NCBI GenBank assembly: GCA_041725955.1
Contig: JBGRQE010000003.1
Location: forward strand, 62,001 to 126,000
From: JBGRPZ01 sp041725955
GTDB lineage: Bacteria > Bacteroidota > Bacteroidia > Bacteroidales > JBGRPZ01
Reading direction: 5' to 3'
DNA: 64,000 nt
The notes below the pieces were generated by a model. The model had not been told where the DNA came from, made no database searches, and worked only from the letters and a program-made list of their open reading frames with translations. Shown in pieces: positions 53,149 through 62,464 of this stretch; the first letter of the stretch is position 1, and each line of letters starts with the position of its first letter. Made by a program: the position numbers and the translations under genes.

Positions 53149-56100
53149 TTAACCTCTCTTTTTCTTCTTCCATAAAAGGAAAAACAGGAAAAGGGAGGTT
53201 ATTAATATTAATACAAGAGCAACATATTCAACATAATATCTTTGGTAAGTATTATTTAATAATGGCCTATAATCTCCTATATTTACATATGCCGACCAGA
53301 AAAAAGGATGGGATTTAAGCTGATTAGATTTCTGTAAATACTTAAGCTTAGCCTGCCTCAAAGCTTCAGATTTTAATTTATTCTCGAGCAAATTCTCATA
53401 AAAGTTTTCCATTATCTCTGCACCAGATTCATCATTAACTTCCCATAATGTCATTACTATATCAGGCACTCCTGCATATAAGAAGCTTCGGGCTAAACTC
53501 ATCACTCCTTCTCCTTGCTTCAGTTTGCCTGTTCCTGTATTACAAGCACTCAACACAACCATTTTAGCATTTAATTTCAAGTTAAATACTTCATATGTGT
53601 TAAGATACCCATCATCTATTGAGTCTGAAGATGCATCAAAAATCAATTTGGAATATAAAGGGTCATTATCATCAATAAAAGCATGCATAGCTAAATGAAG
53701 GATTCCATATTGACTAGCGGCTTTCTTAAAGTTTGATTCAGTGGCATCTGAATTAGTAAAAGATTTTCCTTCAAAATAGTTATGGATAGCATTAACCTCT
53801 TGTTTTGTAAATTTCAAAGGAGTAAAATCTTTTGTAAAATCTCTTACCTGATAAGGGAAATATGAAAGAAAATTCTCTTTACCATATTCTGGAGCGAAAG
53901 TCAGAAGACTAAAATTCGGATTATCTGCACTGCTAGTTTCCGAGAACAACACTGTAGTGGAATATGCATAAGAAACAGCAGATTTCTTTACCAGATAGCT
54001 TAAAGCCCCATAATCGATTCTTTTTGGATAATCCAATTTAGTAACCAATGTTTCAAACGGCAAATAGCTTAATTTTCCACAAGGAATAACTAATATATTT
54101 TTCTTTGAATAATCTTGTTCTGGCTGAAATAGTTTTTGATATACAGTGGTTGACAACTGAATAAAGTTTGAAAAATCCTTGTATTTATGATTTGAAAAAT
54201 CAACATCTCTATGAGCTAAAATTAAATCGTTTAATTTTTGAAAAAATATACTATCAACAGAGGTTCTTCGCAGACTTGTTTGTTTATTGGTTATTTCAAA
54301 AGAATACAAATATTCTCCGGCAAACATATATTCCAATAAGATATCTTTTGAAGAAAGCTTCTTTTGTACTTCTTTAAGACTTAGAACAGAAGAATTATAT
54401 TTTAGATCAAAAAACTTTGGATATCTCTTTTTAAAATCAGAATTCAAGCTATCTAAAGAACTATTAGCTTTAAAAAGTCTATTTCTTAGAACCGTTACTT
54501 TTTCTTCATTCTTATTTGAAAGTAAATTTTCTCTGTACAATTCATTTTTAAGAGTCCCGATAGCCTTCTTAAGAATTTTTTCTTTCTCTAATAACTCACT
54601 TGGTACTTCTCCTAATTTTTCTGCTTCAATACTCCTAATTGCGCTTAGCAAAACAGAAGCTTTTCCTTTTTCAGATGCAAAAAAAGCTTTTTCAAGAAAT
54701 TCTGCATCACTGGTTTTTTCATAAAGAGAATAAGCTATTTCAACAGTTTTTTCATAAATACCGATATTTTCCGACATCAACCGAAGTTTAGTGTCATCAA
54801 CAGCATTATTTTCTGAATCATTTCTAATTTGATCAATTAATGAAATACAATTCAAACATTTTGACAGAGCCTCTTTAGACTTTTCTTCATTAAAATTATT
54901 CTCAATATATATTTTTGAAAGGGCAGAAAATTGATTACAATAAATTTCCAGAAGCAAAAAACTTAAATTTACATTTGTGTCTTTATAATTCAAATTCAAT
55001 AAAACCTTCTCTGCACGATAAAATTCTTTAAGGGCATTATCAAAATTATTCTCTGACAAAAACACATTACCCTTTAACAGAATCACATTTACCAGTTCAA
55101 ATCGGTGTAAATCAATATCGTTTGAATAAAACTCAACTAAATCTTCTATAATTATTTTCCCCTCTTTATACCTTTTAAGAAAAACTAAAATTTTTGCATA
55201 TAAGAATCTATTTTCTGCTTCCGTTATATCTAATATTTTATTTTTCCCTAGTCTTTTTTTCATCAAACTCAAGTAATACTGAGCCGAATCATTACGTCTT
55301 TTAATAATATTACCTATAGCAAGATTTGAATATGCCTGAAATTGCAAATCACTCTCAAAGGCATTCGCTTTTAAGATCTTCTGGAAGATCCCTATGGCTT
55401 TATCACCTTTTTTTAACTTTTTATAATTGACACCAATATTATTATATGCCATTGCAACTTTCCGATCTAAAGGAGAATTATAAAGCAAATAGATTCTTAA
55501 CGCCTCACGGCTATAGCGCAAAGAGCTTTCATACTCATTTACTTCTCTAAGAGTAACTCCCAATGATAAATACAAATCAGCTAAAACAATATCATCAGGT
55601 CCTTTATTCTTCTTCCTTATTTCAACAGATTTCTCGAAATAACTAACTGACTTTTTATTGGCCCCTAATTTTCGTAAAATCAGCGCTAAGTTTTTATATG
55701 GTTTATAAGATTTAAGTTTATCATCTCCTTTTAATCTTGAATAGCAATCCATTGATTTTTCAATCATGCTCAAAGCTTCTTCCTTTTCGCCATCAAGACA
55801 AAGTAAATTACCTAAATTCGCATAAATATGTCCTTGTATTTTTAAATTTTTCCCTTTGCCTATCTTTATAAATTCAGCAATACTGCTTTTATAATAATAT
55901 TTTGCTGAAGGAATATCTTTTAAATAAGCAGAAACAACTCCTAGCGAATTTAGAGTCATTGCCAGTAAGCTATCATTCTTTTTCTTTACAGATTTACTTT
56001 CAAAAATCTTGCGTGCTTTTTGCAAAGCAATTACACTTCCCTTATAATCTCTTTTCCCCTTAAATACTTTTCCTAAATTGAAATAATATAAAGCTTTATT

Positions 56101-56463
56101 TCGATCAATATTCCCATATTTTATATATCGCTTAGCATTACTTAAGAAAATTTGTGCAGAATCAAACTTTTTCACCCCTCGAAAAACATCTACCATTTTT
56201 ATATATAGATTAAAGTTTAGGGTAGAAGTGTCAGATTCTAATTTATTCAATGCTTTTTTATAAAAGTACAATGCACTATCACTTCTCTTAGTTTTAGAAA
56301 AGTAATCAGCCTCCTTAACTATATCATCTATATCTTTATATGCATATAAGGAGCTTGCACCAAACAATACTCCATAAAAAGAAAAAACGAATACCACTAA
56401 AAAAAAGCAGTATTTTACATTCTCCAATTTTCTTGTAAAAATTCCATTCATCAAAGCAAGCAT
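53149..56463 (-). CDS. Membrane-anchored TPR-CHAT protease
   Basis: The protein has 1104 residues. A hydrophobic helix near the N-terminus (about 19-40) and another near the C-terminus (about 1076-1098, before KKKKRG) flank the rest. A long TPR array of ten or more repeats occupies about residues 50-480 (for example AYNNIGVNYKKLKKGDKAIG, YLSLGVTLREVNEYESSLRY). The C-terminal CHAT domain (caspase/HetF-related) has His927 in LHLAMHAF and Cys974 in VVLSACNTGTG, the catalytic dyad. If the first helix inserts with its C-side out, TPR and CHAT face the periplasm. A -7-like TAATTTTG lies upstream (56488-56495). It converges on the sigma/anti-sigma genes, which suggests it acts with them. Confidence 0.9.
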   Translation of the reverse strand: MLALMNGIFTRKLENVKYCFFLVVFVFSFYGVLFGASSLYAYKDIDDIVKEADYFSKTKRSDSALYFYKKALNKLESDTSTLNFNLYIKMVDVFRGVKKFDSAQIFLSNAKRYIKYGNIDRNKALYYFNLGKVFKGKRDYKGSVIALQKARKIFESKSVKKKNDSLLAMTLNSLGVVSAYLKDIPSAKYYYKSSIAEFIKIGKGKNLKIQGHIYANLGNLLCLDGEKEEALSMIEKSMDCYSRLKGDDKLKSYKPYKNLALILRKLGANKKSVSYFEKSVEIRKKNKGPDDIVLADLYLSLGVTLREVNEYESSLRYSREALRIYLLYNSPLDRKVAMAYNNIGVNYKKLKKGDKAIGIFQKILKANAFESDLQFQAYSNLAIGNIIKRRNDSAQYYLSLMKKRLGKNKILDITEAENRFLYAKILVFLKRYKEGKIIIEDLVEFYSNDIDLHRFELVNVILLKGNVFLSENNFDNALKEFYRAEKVLLNLNYKDTNVNLSFLLLEIYCNQFSALSKIYIENNFNEEKSKEALSKCLNCISLIDQIRNDSENNAVDDTKLRLMSENIGIYEKTVEIAYSLYEKTSDAEFLEKAFFASEKGKASVLLSAIRSIEAEKLGEVPSELLEKEKILKKAIGTLKNELYRENLLSNKNEEKVTVLRNRLFKANSSLDSLNSDFKKRYPKFFDLKYNSSVLSLKEVQKKLSSKDILLEYMFAGEYLYSFEITNKQTSLRRTSVDSIFFQKLNDLILAHRDVDFSNHKYKDFSNFIQLSTTVYQKLFQPEQDYSKKNILVIPCGKLSYLPFETLVTKLDYPKRIDYGALSYLVKKSAVSYAYSTTVLFSETSSADNPNFSLLTFAPEYGKENFLSYFPYQVRDFTKDFTPLKFTKQEVNAIHNYFEGKSFTNSDATESNFKKAASQYGILHLAMHAFIDDNDPLYSKLIFDASSDSIDDGYLNTYEVFNLKLNAKMVVLSACNTGTGKLKQGEGVMSLARSFLYAGVPDIVMTLWEVNDESGAEIMENFYENLLENKLKSEALRQAKLKYLQKSNQLKSHPFFWSAYVNIGDYRPLLNNTYQRYYVEYVALVLILITSLFLFFLLWKKKKRG

Positions 56464-56542
56464 TCATTCCCAGCAAAAAATTATTTGCAAAATTAAAAGA
56501 AAATTTTTACAAGCTTGTTAAAAACAAAACAATCAAAAAATA

Positions 56543-56580
56543 AAAAAACCAAGCTTCGATAAACAAAGCTTGGTTTTTAA
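56543..56580 (-). terminator. Intrinsic terminator after the dockerin-like gene
   Basis: On the minus strand AAAAACCAAGCTT and AAGCTTGGTTTTT form a 13-bp stem with a 9-base loop, ending in seven T. It lies about 160 bases after the stop; two weaker hairpins lie between: CAGTTG/CAACTG (about 56670-56703) and GTATCTTTTAGATAC (56647-56664). Confidence 0.8.
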
Positions 56581-56736
56581 TAAATAACAAAATATTATAA
56601 CCACATTTACTATTCTCTCACTATATAAATCAATTCTTTCGTTTTTTGTATCTAAAAGATACAAACGCCAACAATCCAGTTGCCTATAGACAACTGGATT
56701 ACTGGATCAGTATATATTATTTCATGCTCATAAATC

Positions 56737-58017
56737 TTACTTTATAAGTTTTACTGTTTCTATATTTGAGTTTATCTCAACTATGCAGATATTAATACCA
56801 TCAGATAATTTATCATAAGGAATACCTACAGTCTTAACTCCTTTAGCTACATTTTCGAAAATCTCGTTAGCTACTTGTTGTCCTTTAGAATTTATATATC
56901 TAATTCTAATATCTGAATCTGTATAAGTAGTTACATTCATTGTAGTTGAAGAAGCAATAGGATTTTGATCTACTATAATTATGTTGTTTGCGTTTGCTTC
57001 ATAATTAAACTCTGGATATCCAATCTTTAGACTTTTTTTCTTGTAGTCGTTTCCATATCCATAAGAGTTCGTATTTACAAAGTTCCAGTTGTTATCTGAT
57101 TCTTTAGACACACATCTTGCAACAACAGTCAATTGAATTTCATTTTGAAGAGAATTAATATGTTTAACATAGCACAAGTTAATTTTTCCATTAGTTTCTG
57201 CATATGCTAAATCTCCATTTTCAGCCTCAATAGAAATCAACTCAAAACCTTTTGGTAAATTAAAGTTCAAATTAAATGCTCTTATATCTTTTTGTAAGGT
57301 GATAGGAAATTCTACTCTTTGACCTGCAAATACGTTTAGTGTTAAGTTTGCATATGCATATGGAGCAACAAAAGCTTTATCATCTTCATCCATTGGTTCA
57401 AAAACTGCATCATCCATCATATCACCAACATGTGTGTTTCCTACCCACCACCACCAATGTAAAGGATCATCTAAAGGATCTTTTTGATTAGCATTATCAT
57501 CCTTTACTTTACCATTACCATTGTTATTATTATCTTTATCCTTATCTGTAGTACAATATATAGGACCTCCAGTAGGCAATTCTCCTCCTTGTGCCCAAAC
57601 ACGCTGGAATATATCATAATCTGCATTAGTTATTCTAGAATCTTGATTTAGATCAGCAGCAGACTTTTGTAAATCGTTTAAAGATCTTACTCCGTCTAAA
57701 TATTCTCTTAATGCTATTAGATCAGTTAAGGTAGGTCTTACGTTTTGATTTGAAGCATAGGTATTGTCAAATTGCAAGGTATAATTCTGATCTTCGTCTA
57801 AAAGGAAAGAAAAAGCTCCTATTTCATCGGTATATGTTTCTGCGACGATCTGGCCATTTGAATTTACTGCCTTTACCATCAATCCGATAATTGGGGATTT
57901 AGTATTGTAGTGATATAGAACTCTACCTTTTCTTTCAACTTGGCCGGCAAACAAACTAAAATTAAAAACAAAAATTAGAGAGAGAAGAACTGAAATGCTA
58001 AGTATATTTTTTTTCAT
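56737..58017 (-). CDS. Secreted dockerin-like protein with T9SS-like C-terminus
   Basis: The protein has 426 residues with a signal peptide at 1-24 (MKKNILSISVLLSLIFVFNF then SLFAG). An N-terminal carboxypeptidase-regulatory-like domain follows (GRVLYHYNTKSPIIGLMVKA, DEIGAFSFLL). A dockerin type I-like pair then covers about residues 90-150, with a calcium loop DLNQDSRITNADYD. A D/N-rich linker and a WWWW stretch near 190 precede a beta-rich domain (about 220-330), and the last 80 residues resemble a T9SS type A sorting domain (DSDIRIRYINSKGQQV). Its promoter region has the same ECF-type element as the sigma operon, so it is a likely target. Confidence 0.75.
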   Translation of the reverse strand: MKKNILSISVLLSLIFVFNFSLFAGQVERKGRVLYHYNTKSPIIGLMVKAVNSNGQIVAETYTDEIGAFSFLLDEDQNYTLQFDNTYASNQNVRPTLTDLIALREYLDGVRSLNDLQKSAADLNQDSRITNADYDIFQRVWAQGGELPTGGPIYCTTDKDKDNNNNGNGKVKDDNANQKDPLDDPLHWWWWVGNTHVGDMMDDAVFEPMDEDDKAFVAPYAYANLTLNVFAGQRVEFPITLQKDIRAFNLNFNLPKGFELISIEAENGDLAYAETNGKINLCYVKHINSLQNEIQLTVVARCVSKESDNNWNFVNTNSYGYGNDYKKKSLKIGYPEFNYEANANNIIIVDQNPIASSTTMNVTTYTDSDIRIRYINSKGQQVANEIFENVAKGVKTVGIPYDKLSDGINICIVEINSNIETVKLIK

Positions 58018-58082
58018 AACGACAAATTGATTTAGATTTTAGATGAATTGTGTGAGAGAACCTTTTCAACACAAAACAGTAA

Positions 58083-58110
58083 TTTATCCTCTATCTAAAG
58101 AAAAGGTGAC
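58083..58110 (-). promoter_or_regulatory. Putative ECF promoter of the dockerin-like gene
   Basis: On the minus strand GTCACCTTTTCT (58099-58110), ten bases, then GATAAA (58083-58088). These are the same 18 bases at the same spacing as the element ahead of the sigma operon at 51787-51814. A TTTTTTTCAA tract lies upstream of both. It is 66 bases from the start codon. The intergenic stretch 58018-58326 otherwise contains only the -7-like TATATTTG (58296-58303) of the plus-strand gene. Confidence 0.7.
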
Positions 58111-58326
58111 AATAAAATCTATTTTTTTTTGAAAAAAACTTGTCTCTCTAGAATGCTTTTCCTCTTGAAAGCCCCGTCAAATCTAAAAACGAAATAAAAT
58201 TAAAAATATTTCAATATTCTTTAGTACAACACTTTAAATCAAAGACAAGAATTCTACTGATAGTTTAAGCTGAGAAACAATTTATCATTTATTACTATAT
58301 TTGCTTTACTAACGACATTAATTTAT

Positions 58327-59703
58327 ATGAAAAGAGGCAATTTTATTTTATTGGTTACTGCAATTATAATTTTGCTAGTAACATCATGTTCTGTCAACAA
58401 AAGTGGTCATAACATCTGTTTTAAATTACAAAACGAAAACGGTAAAAAATACATCTTATATTCTTACAGAGGTACTCCTGGAAATTTTGTAACAATAGAT
58501 ACTGTTGATGCAAAAAACAAGATATGTTTTAAAGGAAAAAACAAGCTACACAAAGGAATATATGTTATTGCTAATGAAAAAAAAGAAAGGCTTTTTGACT
58601 TCATTGTTTCTAAAAACCAAAATTTCAAAATAACAGCAAACTTAAAATCTCCTTATAAAAATTACATAATAAAAAAATCAAAGAACAATACAGTTTTCTT
58701 CAATTTTAACCGTTTTAAAATGGATACATTTTTACGTTTAAAAGAAGATGGATTAACTGATTCTTTAGCAAATTTGGAAACTGAAAAGATTGCAAATAAA
58801 GAAGAGAAAAAAATCATAAAAGATAACCCTAGGTTATTTGTAAGCAAACTTTTTAAAGCTTCTCACACACCAAAAAATCCTTATATCAAAGATACTACAG
58901 ATATTAAAAAAGCATATTTCTACCAAAAGAAACATTATTGGGACAACTACGACCTTAAAGATTCAGGCTTCTTAAACACTCCATTCCTAATGCCTTATTT
59001 CGACAAATATTTTGAAAAAATAGTTGGACCTGACCCTGATACTATTATCACTGCAATTGACAATTTAATCGCAAAAACTCAACCAGATAGTGAAATACGT
59101 AATTATTTTTTATATGATTTACTTGGAAAATATCAGAGTCATCCTATAATGGGTTATGACAAAATTTTTCTGCACATAGGAGAAAATTACTTCTTAAATA
59201 AAAAAGTAAAAGGATTTCCAAAAAGTAGTTACAAACAACTTGAAGAAATTGTCAAAAAAACAAAACCTATTTTAATAGGTAAAAAAGCCCCTGAGCTGAT
59301 ATTAATTGATACTTTAGAAAATTTAGTTCCTCTATATTCACTCAACAAACCTTATACTGTAATATTTTTCTACGACTACGATTGTGGCCATTGTAAAACA
59401 CAATCTGAAGAATTAAAAAAGTTATATGATACGGAATTAAAAAATGAAGTGGATGTGTATGCTGTTTGCACAAAAAATGATTTAGGAAAATGGAGAAAAT
59501 ATGTTAGAGAGAATAATTTCCATTGGTATGATGTAAATGGCACACATACAGCAAAAGGCAACTATCATAACTTATACAATGTAAGTGGAACCCCGTTAAT
59601 CTTTCTATTAGATAAAGACAAAAAAATAATCGGAAAGAAAATCTCACCTCAACAAATTCAAACGATTATTGATATCGACAAAGAGAAAAAAAACAACAAT
59701 TAG
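58327..59703 (+). CDS. Thioredoxin-like (TlpA-type) lipoprotein with DUF4369-like and DUF5106-like parts
   Basis: The protein has 458 residues. A lipoprotein signal ends in LLVTSCSVNK (Cys near 21). Residues about 28-110 resemble DUF4369 (IYVIANEKKERLFDFIVSKN). A middle DUF5106-like region follows (about 120-310). The C-terminal thioredoxin fold has the redox pair in YDYDCGHCKTQSEELKK (CGHC) and the cis-Pro in NVSGTPLIFLLD. It should reduce or oxidise disulfides in the periplasm. It has its own -7 box (58296-58303) and a probable terminator at 59723-59765. Confidence 0.85.
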   Translation: MKRGNFILLVTAIIILLVTSCSVNKSGHNICFKLQNENGKKYILYSYRGTPGNFVTIDTVDAKNKICFKGKNKLHKGIYVIANEKKERLFDFIVSKNQNFKITANLKSPYKNYIIKKSKNNTVFFNFNRFKMDTFLRLKEDGLTDSLANLETEKIANKEEKKIIKDNPRLFVSKLFKASHTPKNPYIKDTTDIKKAYFYQKKHYWDNYDLKDSGFLNTPFLMPYFDKYFEKIVGPDPDTIITAIDNLIAKTQPDSEIRNYFLYDLLGKYQSHPIMGYDKIFLHIGENYFLNKKVKGFPKSSYKQLEEIVKKTKPILIGKKAPELILIDTLENLVPLYSLNKPYTVIFFYDYDCGHCKTQSEELKKLYDTELKNEVDVYAVCTKNDLGKWRKYVRENNFHWYDVNGTHTAKGNYHNLYNVSGTPLIFLLDKDKKIIGKKISPQQIQTIIDIDKEKKNNN

Positions 59704-59722
59704 GATTTAACTTTATAAGACA

Positions 59723-59765
59723 AGTGAAATTTGGGTAATCATCACACTCAAGTTTCACTCTTTAT
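59723..59765 (+). terminator. Probable terminator after the thioredoxin-like gene
   Basis: AGTGAAATTTG and CAAGTTTCACT form an 11-bp stem with one G-U pair around a 15-base loop; the T tract after it is short and interrupted. Confidence 0.55.
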
Positions 59766-59846
59766 ATTATAAAGCACTAATATATAGAGCTATAATTAGC
59801 TTAATGAAAATTAATATAGTTTGATGGAATTTAATTATAAAGAAAG

Positions 59847-59921
59847 TGGGATATAGTGGATTCGAACCACTGACCCCCGCCCTGTCAAGGCGGTGCTCTA
59901 AACCAACTGAGCTAATATCCC
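59847..59921 (-). tRNA. tRNA-Val (anticodon GAC)
   Basis: The 75-nt cloverleaf on the minus strand has acceptor GGGATAT pairing with ATATCCC, D-arm GCTC..GAGC, anticodon stem CCGCC/GGCGG with loop TTGACAG (anticodon GAC), and T-arm AGTGG TTCGAATCCACT. The 3' CCA is not encoded. The promoter -7 TATATTTG lies 13 bases upstream. Confidence 0.93.
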
Positions 59922-59933
59922 TTTGGTAGGCGG

Positions 59934-59941
59934 CAAATATA
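59934..59941 (-). promoter_or_regulatory. -7 box of tRNA-Val
   Basis: TATATTTG on the minus strand lies 12 bases upstream of the tRNA 5' end, matching TAnnTTTG. A well-spaced -33 was not found. Confidence 0.5.
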
Positions 59942-59982
59942 CAATATTATCTTATATATTGTATAGATATTTCATTTTTGAA

Positions 59983-62397
59983 TTAAAATTCTACAATAAA
60001 ACCAAAGGATGGTACAATTGTTCCTGAAAGATTCTCGATTCTTCTTAACTTATATCTTTGTTGATCTATAGGAGCTTCTGGATTAATAATTATGGAATTG
60101 CCATCCTCATTCAGATTCGTAATCAAATCTTGGTCTTTGTATTTTAAATTATAAACATTCTGAATATCAAAAAATAAGATAACAGACCACTTCTTCAAAA
60201 ACCATTCTTTATCTATTCTTAGATCCAACTGGTGAAAAACAGGTAATCGAAGAGTATTAAAAGCAGAATAATTAAGATAAGGTTCGCTTTTGGCATTCCA
60301 GGCTAAAACCAAACTTGACTTATCTAAATCATAGGGAGTATAGGGAGAACCTCCTACAAATCGCCACCTAAATCCTATTTCCCAATTCCTTTTCAAGGAT
60401 TTTAAAACTGTTAAATTCAATATATGTTTATTATCCCATTTGGCAGGGATATAATTATTATGAGAATTCTTAAATTCACTTCTTACAAAGGCATATGATA
60501 ATAATATATTAAACCCATACAAATCTTTATCTCTTGCCATCAATTCAACACCATATGCCCTTCCATCTGATTTACTCAATACTTCTTCTGCACCAAACAC
60601 TCCATAATCGCCCCCTTTACTCGAAATAGCAACTGAATCCTCTACAGAAAAAGGATAATCTGAATACTTCTTATAAAATCCTTCTAAACTTATCTTTGAA
60701 CGGTTATCAGGATAAAACTCTAATCCAGCAATAAAATGATCCGCTTCTATATATTTAATTCCATTTATTCTATTTACGAGCTGCATAGAATTATTTCGAA
60801 AGCCCAATGTTGTATAAGGAGGTAACTGAAAGTATTTTCCATAGCTAAGACTAGCTCCAAATTTTTCTGTGAAAAAATAATTCGCAGAAAATCTGGGAGA
60901 AAATTGCTCTAATGGATTATTCATTTTATCTGAATAATTATTCGCATCCATTCTCATTCCAAAAGATAGTGTAAGTAATTCTGAGAAAAAACCTCTACTT
61001 ATCTGCCCAAAAAAATCATAAGAAAAAAAATCTAGCTTAGAAGAATAGTTTTGAATAAAAGCTCTATCATTCTGAAATATTTTGGCATAAGTACTATTTG
61101 AATATAAAGAATACTGTCCGCCAAAACCTATATTATAATCCAAAACTTTTCCTTTTGTAGTTCTTTCAACCCTAAACTTCGACTCACCTTCATCCGACTT
61201 ATAATCAAGCGTTTTCAACCCCTCTTCTTCTATATTATTATAATATTTCAAAGCTCTATTGTTTAAGTAATTTCTACTTATAACAAAGGTGTAAAACCCA
61301 TTTCTATCAAAAATCTTATACGAAGCCCCTATGGTATATGTCTCTTGGTCATTTTCGGGTAAGGAATTAAGCAAATAACTCTGTGTGGGATCAGGATCTT
61401 TAATCCCTGTGTTTAATCTTAACTTATCTAAAGCTCCTAAACCTATTATACTAAACACATGATTTTTCTTAGTCCTATATTTATATTTAAACTGTGCATC
61501 TGTATAAGTTGGTAAAAACGGTAATTCTAAAAGCCCAAATAATAAATCTAAATATGATTGTCTTACAGAAAATATAATTCCAGATCGCTTTGATAAAGGT
61601 CCATTTGTACTAAATGCGGCTTCTGTAAAACCTAAAGTTAGTCTATTTTGAAATCTATCAGTATTGGGTTCTATAAGTTTAAGATCCAAGATAGAAGACA
61701 ATGCATCTCCTTTTGATGCAGGAAATGCACCACTATAAAAATTAGCTTCACGAATAAAATCAGTATTAATTATTCCTGTAGGACCACCGCTTGCCCCTTG
61801 AGTTGCAAAATGATTTATATTTGGAATTTCAATATCATCAAGATAATATGAATTCTCATTAGCTCCTCCTCCCCTTACAATTAAGTCGTTCCGATAACCA
61901 GGAAAAGATGCTACTCCTGGCAAAGTCTGAATTACTCTTGAAATATCACGATCGGCTCCAGGAGTTTTTTCTATTTCTGAAATATCTAATGTTCGGATAG
62001 ATACAGGTGATTCTTTTCGTTTTTCAAAAGGGCTACCCTTAATCTCAACAGCTCCTAATTCAATTGACATTTCCTCTAAACCTAAATCTAACTGACTAAC
62101 CTTTGAGTTAGTCACTAAAATATCAGCACTGGTTTTAGGCTCATACCCCAATGTAGTGGCAGTTACTCGACAATACCCGGGAGGAATATTTGTTATTTCA
62201 TAGTTTCCTAAACTATCACTAACAGTACCTATTGTTGTTCCCCAAACAACAACATTAACAAAAGGTATACCCTTATTTGAATAAAGATTATATACTCGAC
62301 CTTTTATCCGACCATTGGCAATGTTTTCCTGAGCAATAATTGACAAGTTATTACATAAAACTAGTAATAATGCAAAATAGTAGACTATTTTTTTCAT
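59983..62397 (-). CDS. TonB-dependent receptor with carboxypeptidase-regulatory-like domain
   Basis: The protein has 804 residues from the ATG at 62395-62397, where the signal peptide begins (MKKIVYYFALLLVLCNNLSI); the frame is open further upstream into the MFS gene. A CarboxypepD_reg-like domain covers about 28-105 (GRIKGRVYNLYSNKGIPFVN), then the plug (RVIQTLPGVASFPGYRNDLI, VRGGGANENSYYLDDIE) and a beta-barrel to the C-terminus (LRRIENLSGTIVPSFGFIVE then F). The C-terminal aromatic residue is typical of outer-membrane barrels. Substrate unknown; no SusD-like partner. The upstream MFS gene is on the same strand, 67 bases away. Confidence 0.9.
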   Translation of the reverse strand: MKKIVYYFALLLVLCNNLSIIAQENIANGRIKGRVYNLYSNKGIPFVNVVVWGTTIGTVSDSLGNYEITNIPPGYCRVTATTLGYEPKTSADILVTNSKVSQLDLGLEEMSIELGAVEIKGSPFEKRKESPVSIRTLDISEIEKTPGADRDISRVIQTLPGVASFPGYRNDLIVRGGGANENSYYLDDIEIPNINHFATQGASGGPTGIINTDFIREANFYSGAFPASKGDALSSILDLKLIEPNTDRFQNRLTLGFTEAAFSTNGPLSKRSGIIFSVRQSYLDLLFGLLELPFLPTYTDAQFKYKYRTKKNHVFSIIGLGALDKLRLNTGIKDPDPTQSYLLNSLPENDQETYTIGASYKIFDRNGFYTFVISRNYLNNRALKYYNNIEEEGLKTLDYKSDEGESKFRVERTTKGKVLDYNIGFGGQYSLYSNSTYAKIFQNDRAFIQNYSSKLDFFSYDFFGQISRGFFSELLTLSFGMRMDANNYSDKMNNPLEQFSPRFSANYFFTEKFGASLSYGKYFQLPPYTTLGFRNNSMQLVNRINGIKYIEADHFIAGLEFYPDNRSKISLEGFYKKYSDYPFSVEDSVAISSKGGDYGVFGAEEVLSKSDGRAYGVELMARDKDLYGFNILLSYAFVRSEFKNSHNNYIPAKWDNKHILNLTVLKSLKRNWEIGFRWRFVGGSPYTPYDLDKSSLVLAWNAKSEPYLNYSAFNTLRLPVFHQLDLRIDKEWFLKKWSVILFFDIQNVYNLKYKDQDLITNLNEDGNSIIINPEAPIDQQRYKLRRIENLSGTIVPSFGFIVEF

Positions 62398-62464
62398 GAA
62401 TTTTAAAATAAGGAATATATAAAAGAAAAGGATAAATAAATGATGAATAAATTTACTAAATAAT

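Noticed and set aside
53149..56463. Craspase (type III-E CRISPR) TPR-CHAT
   Set aside because: No gRAMP, Csx30/31, CRISPR repeats or cas genes are present, and this protein has membrane helices at both ends; only the signalling logic is comparable.
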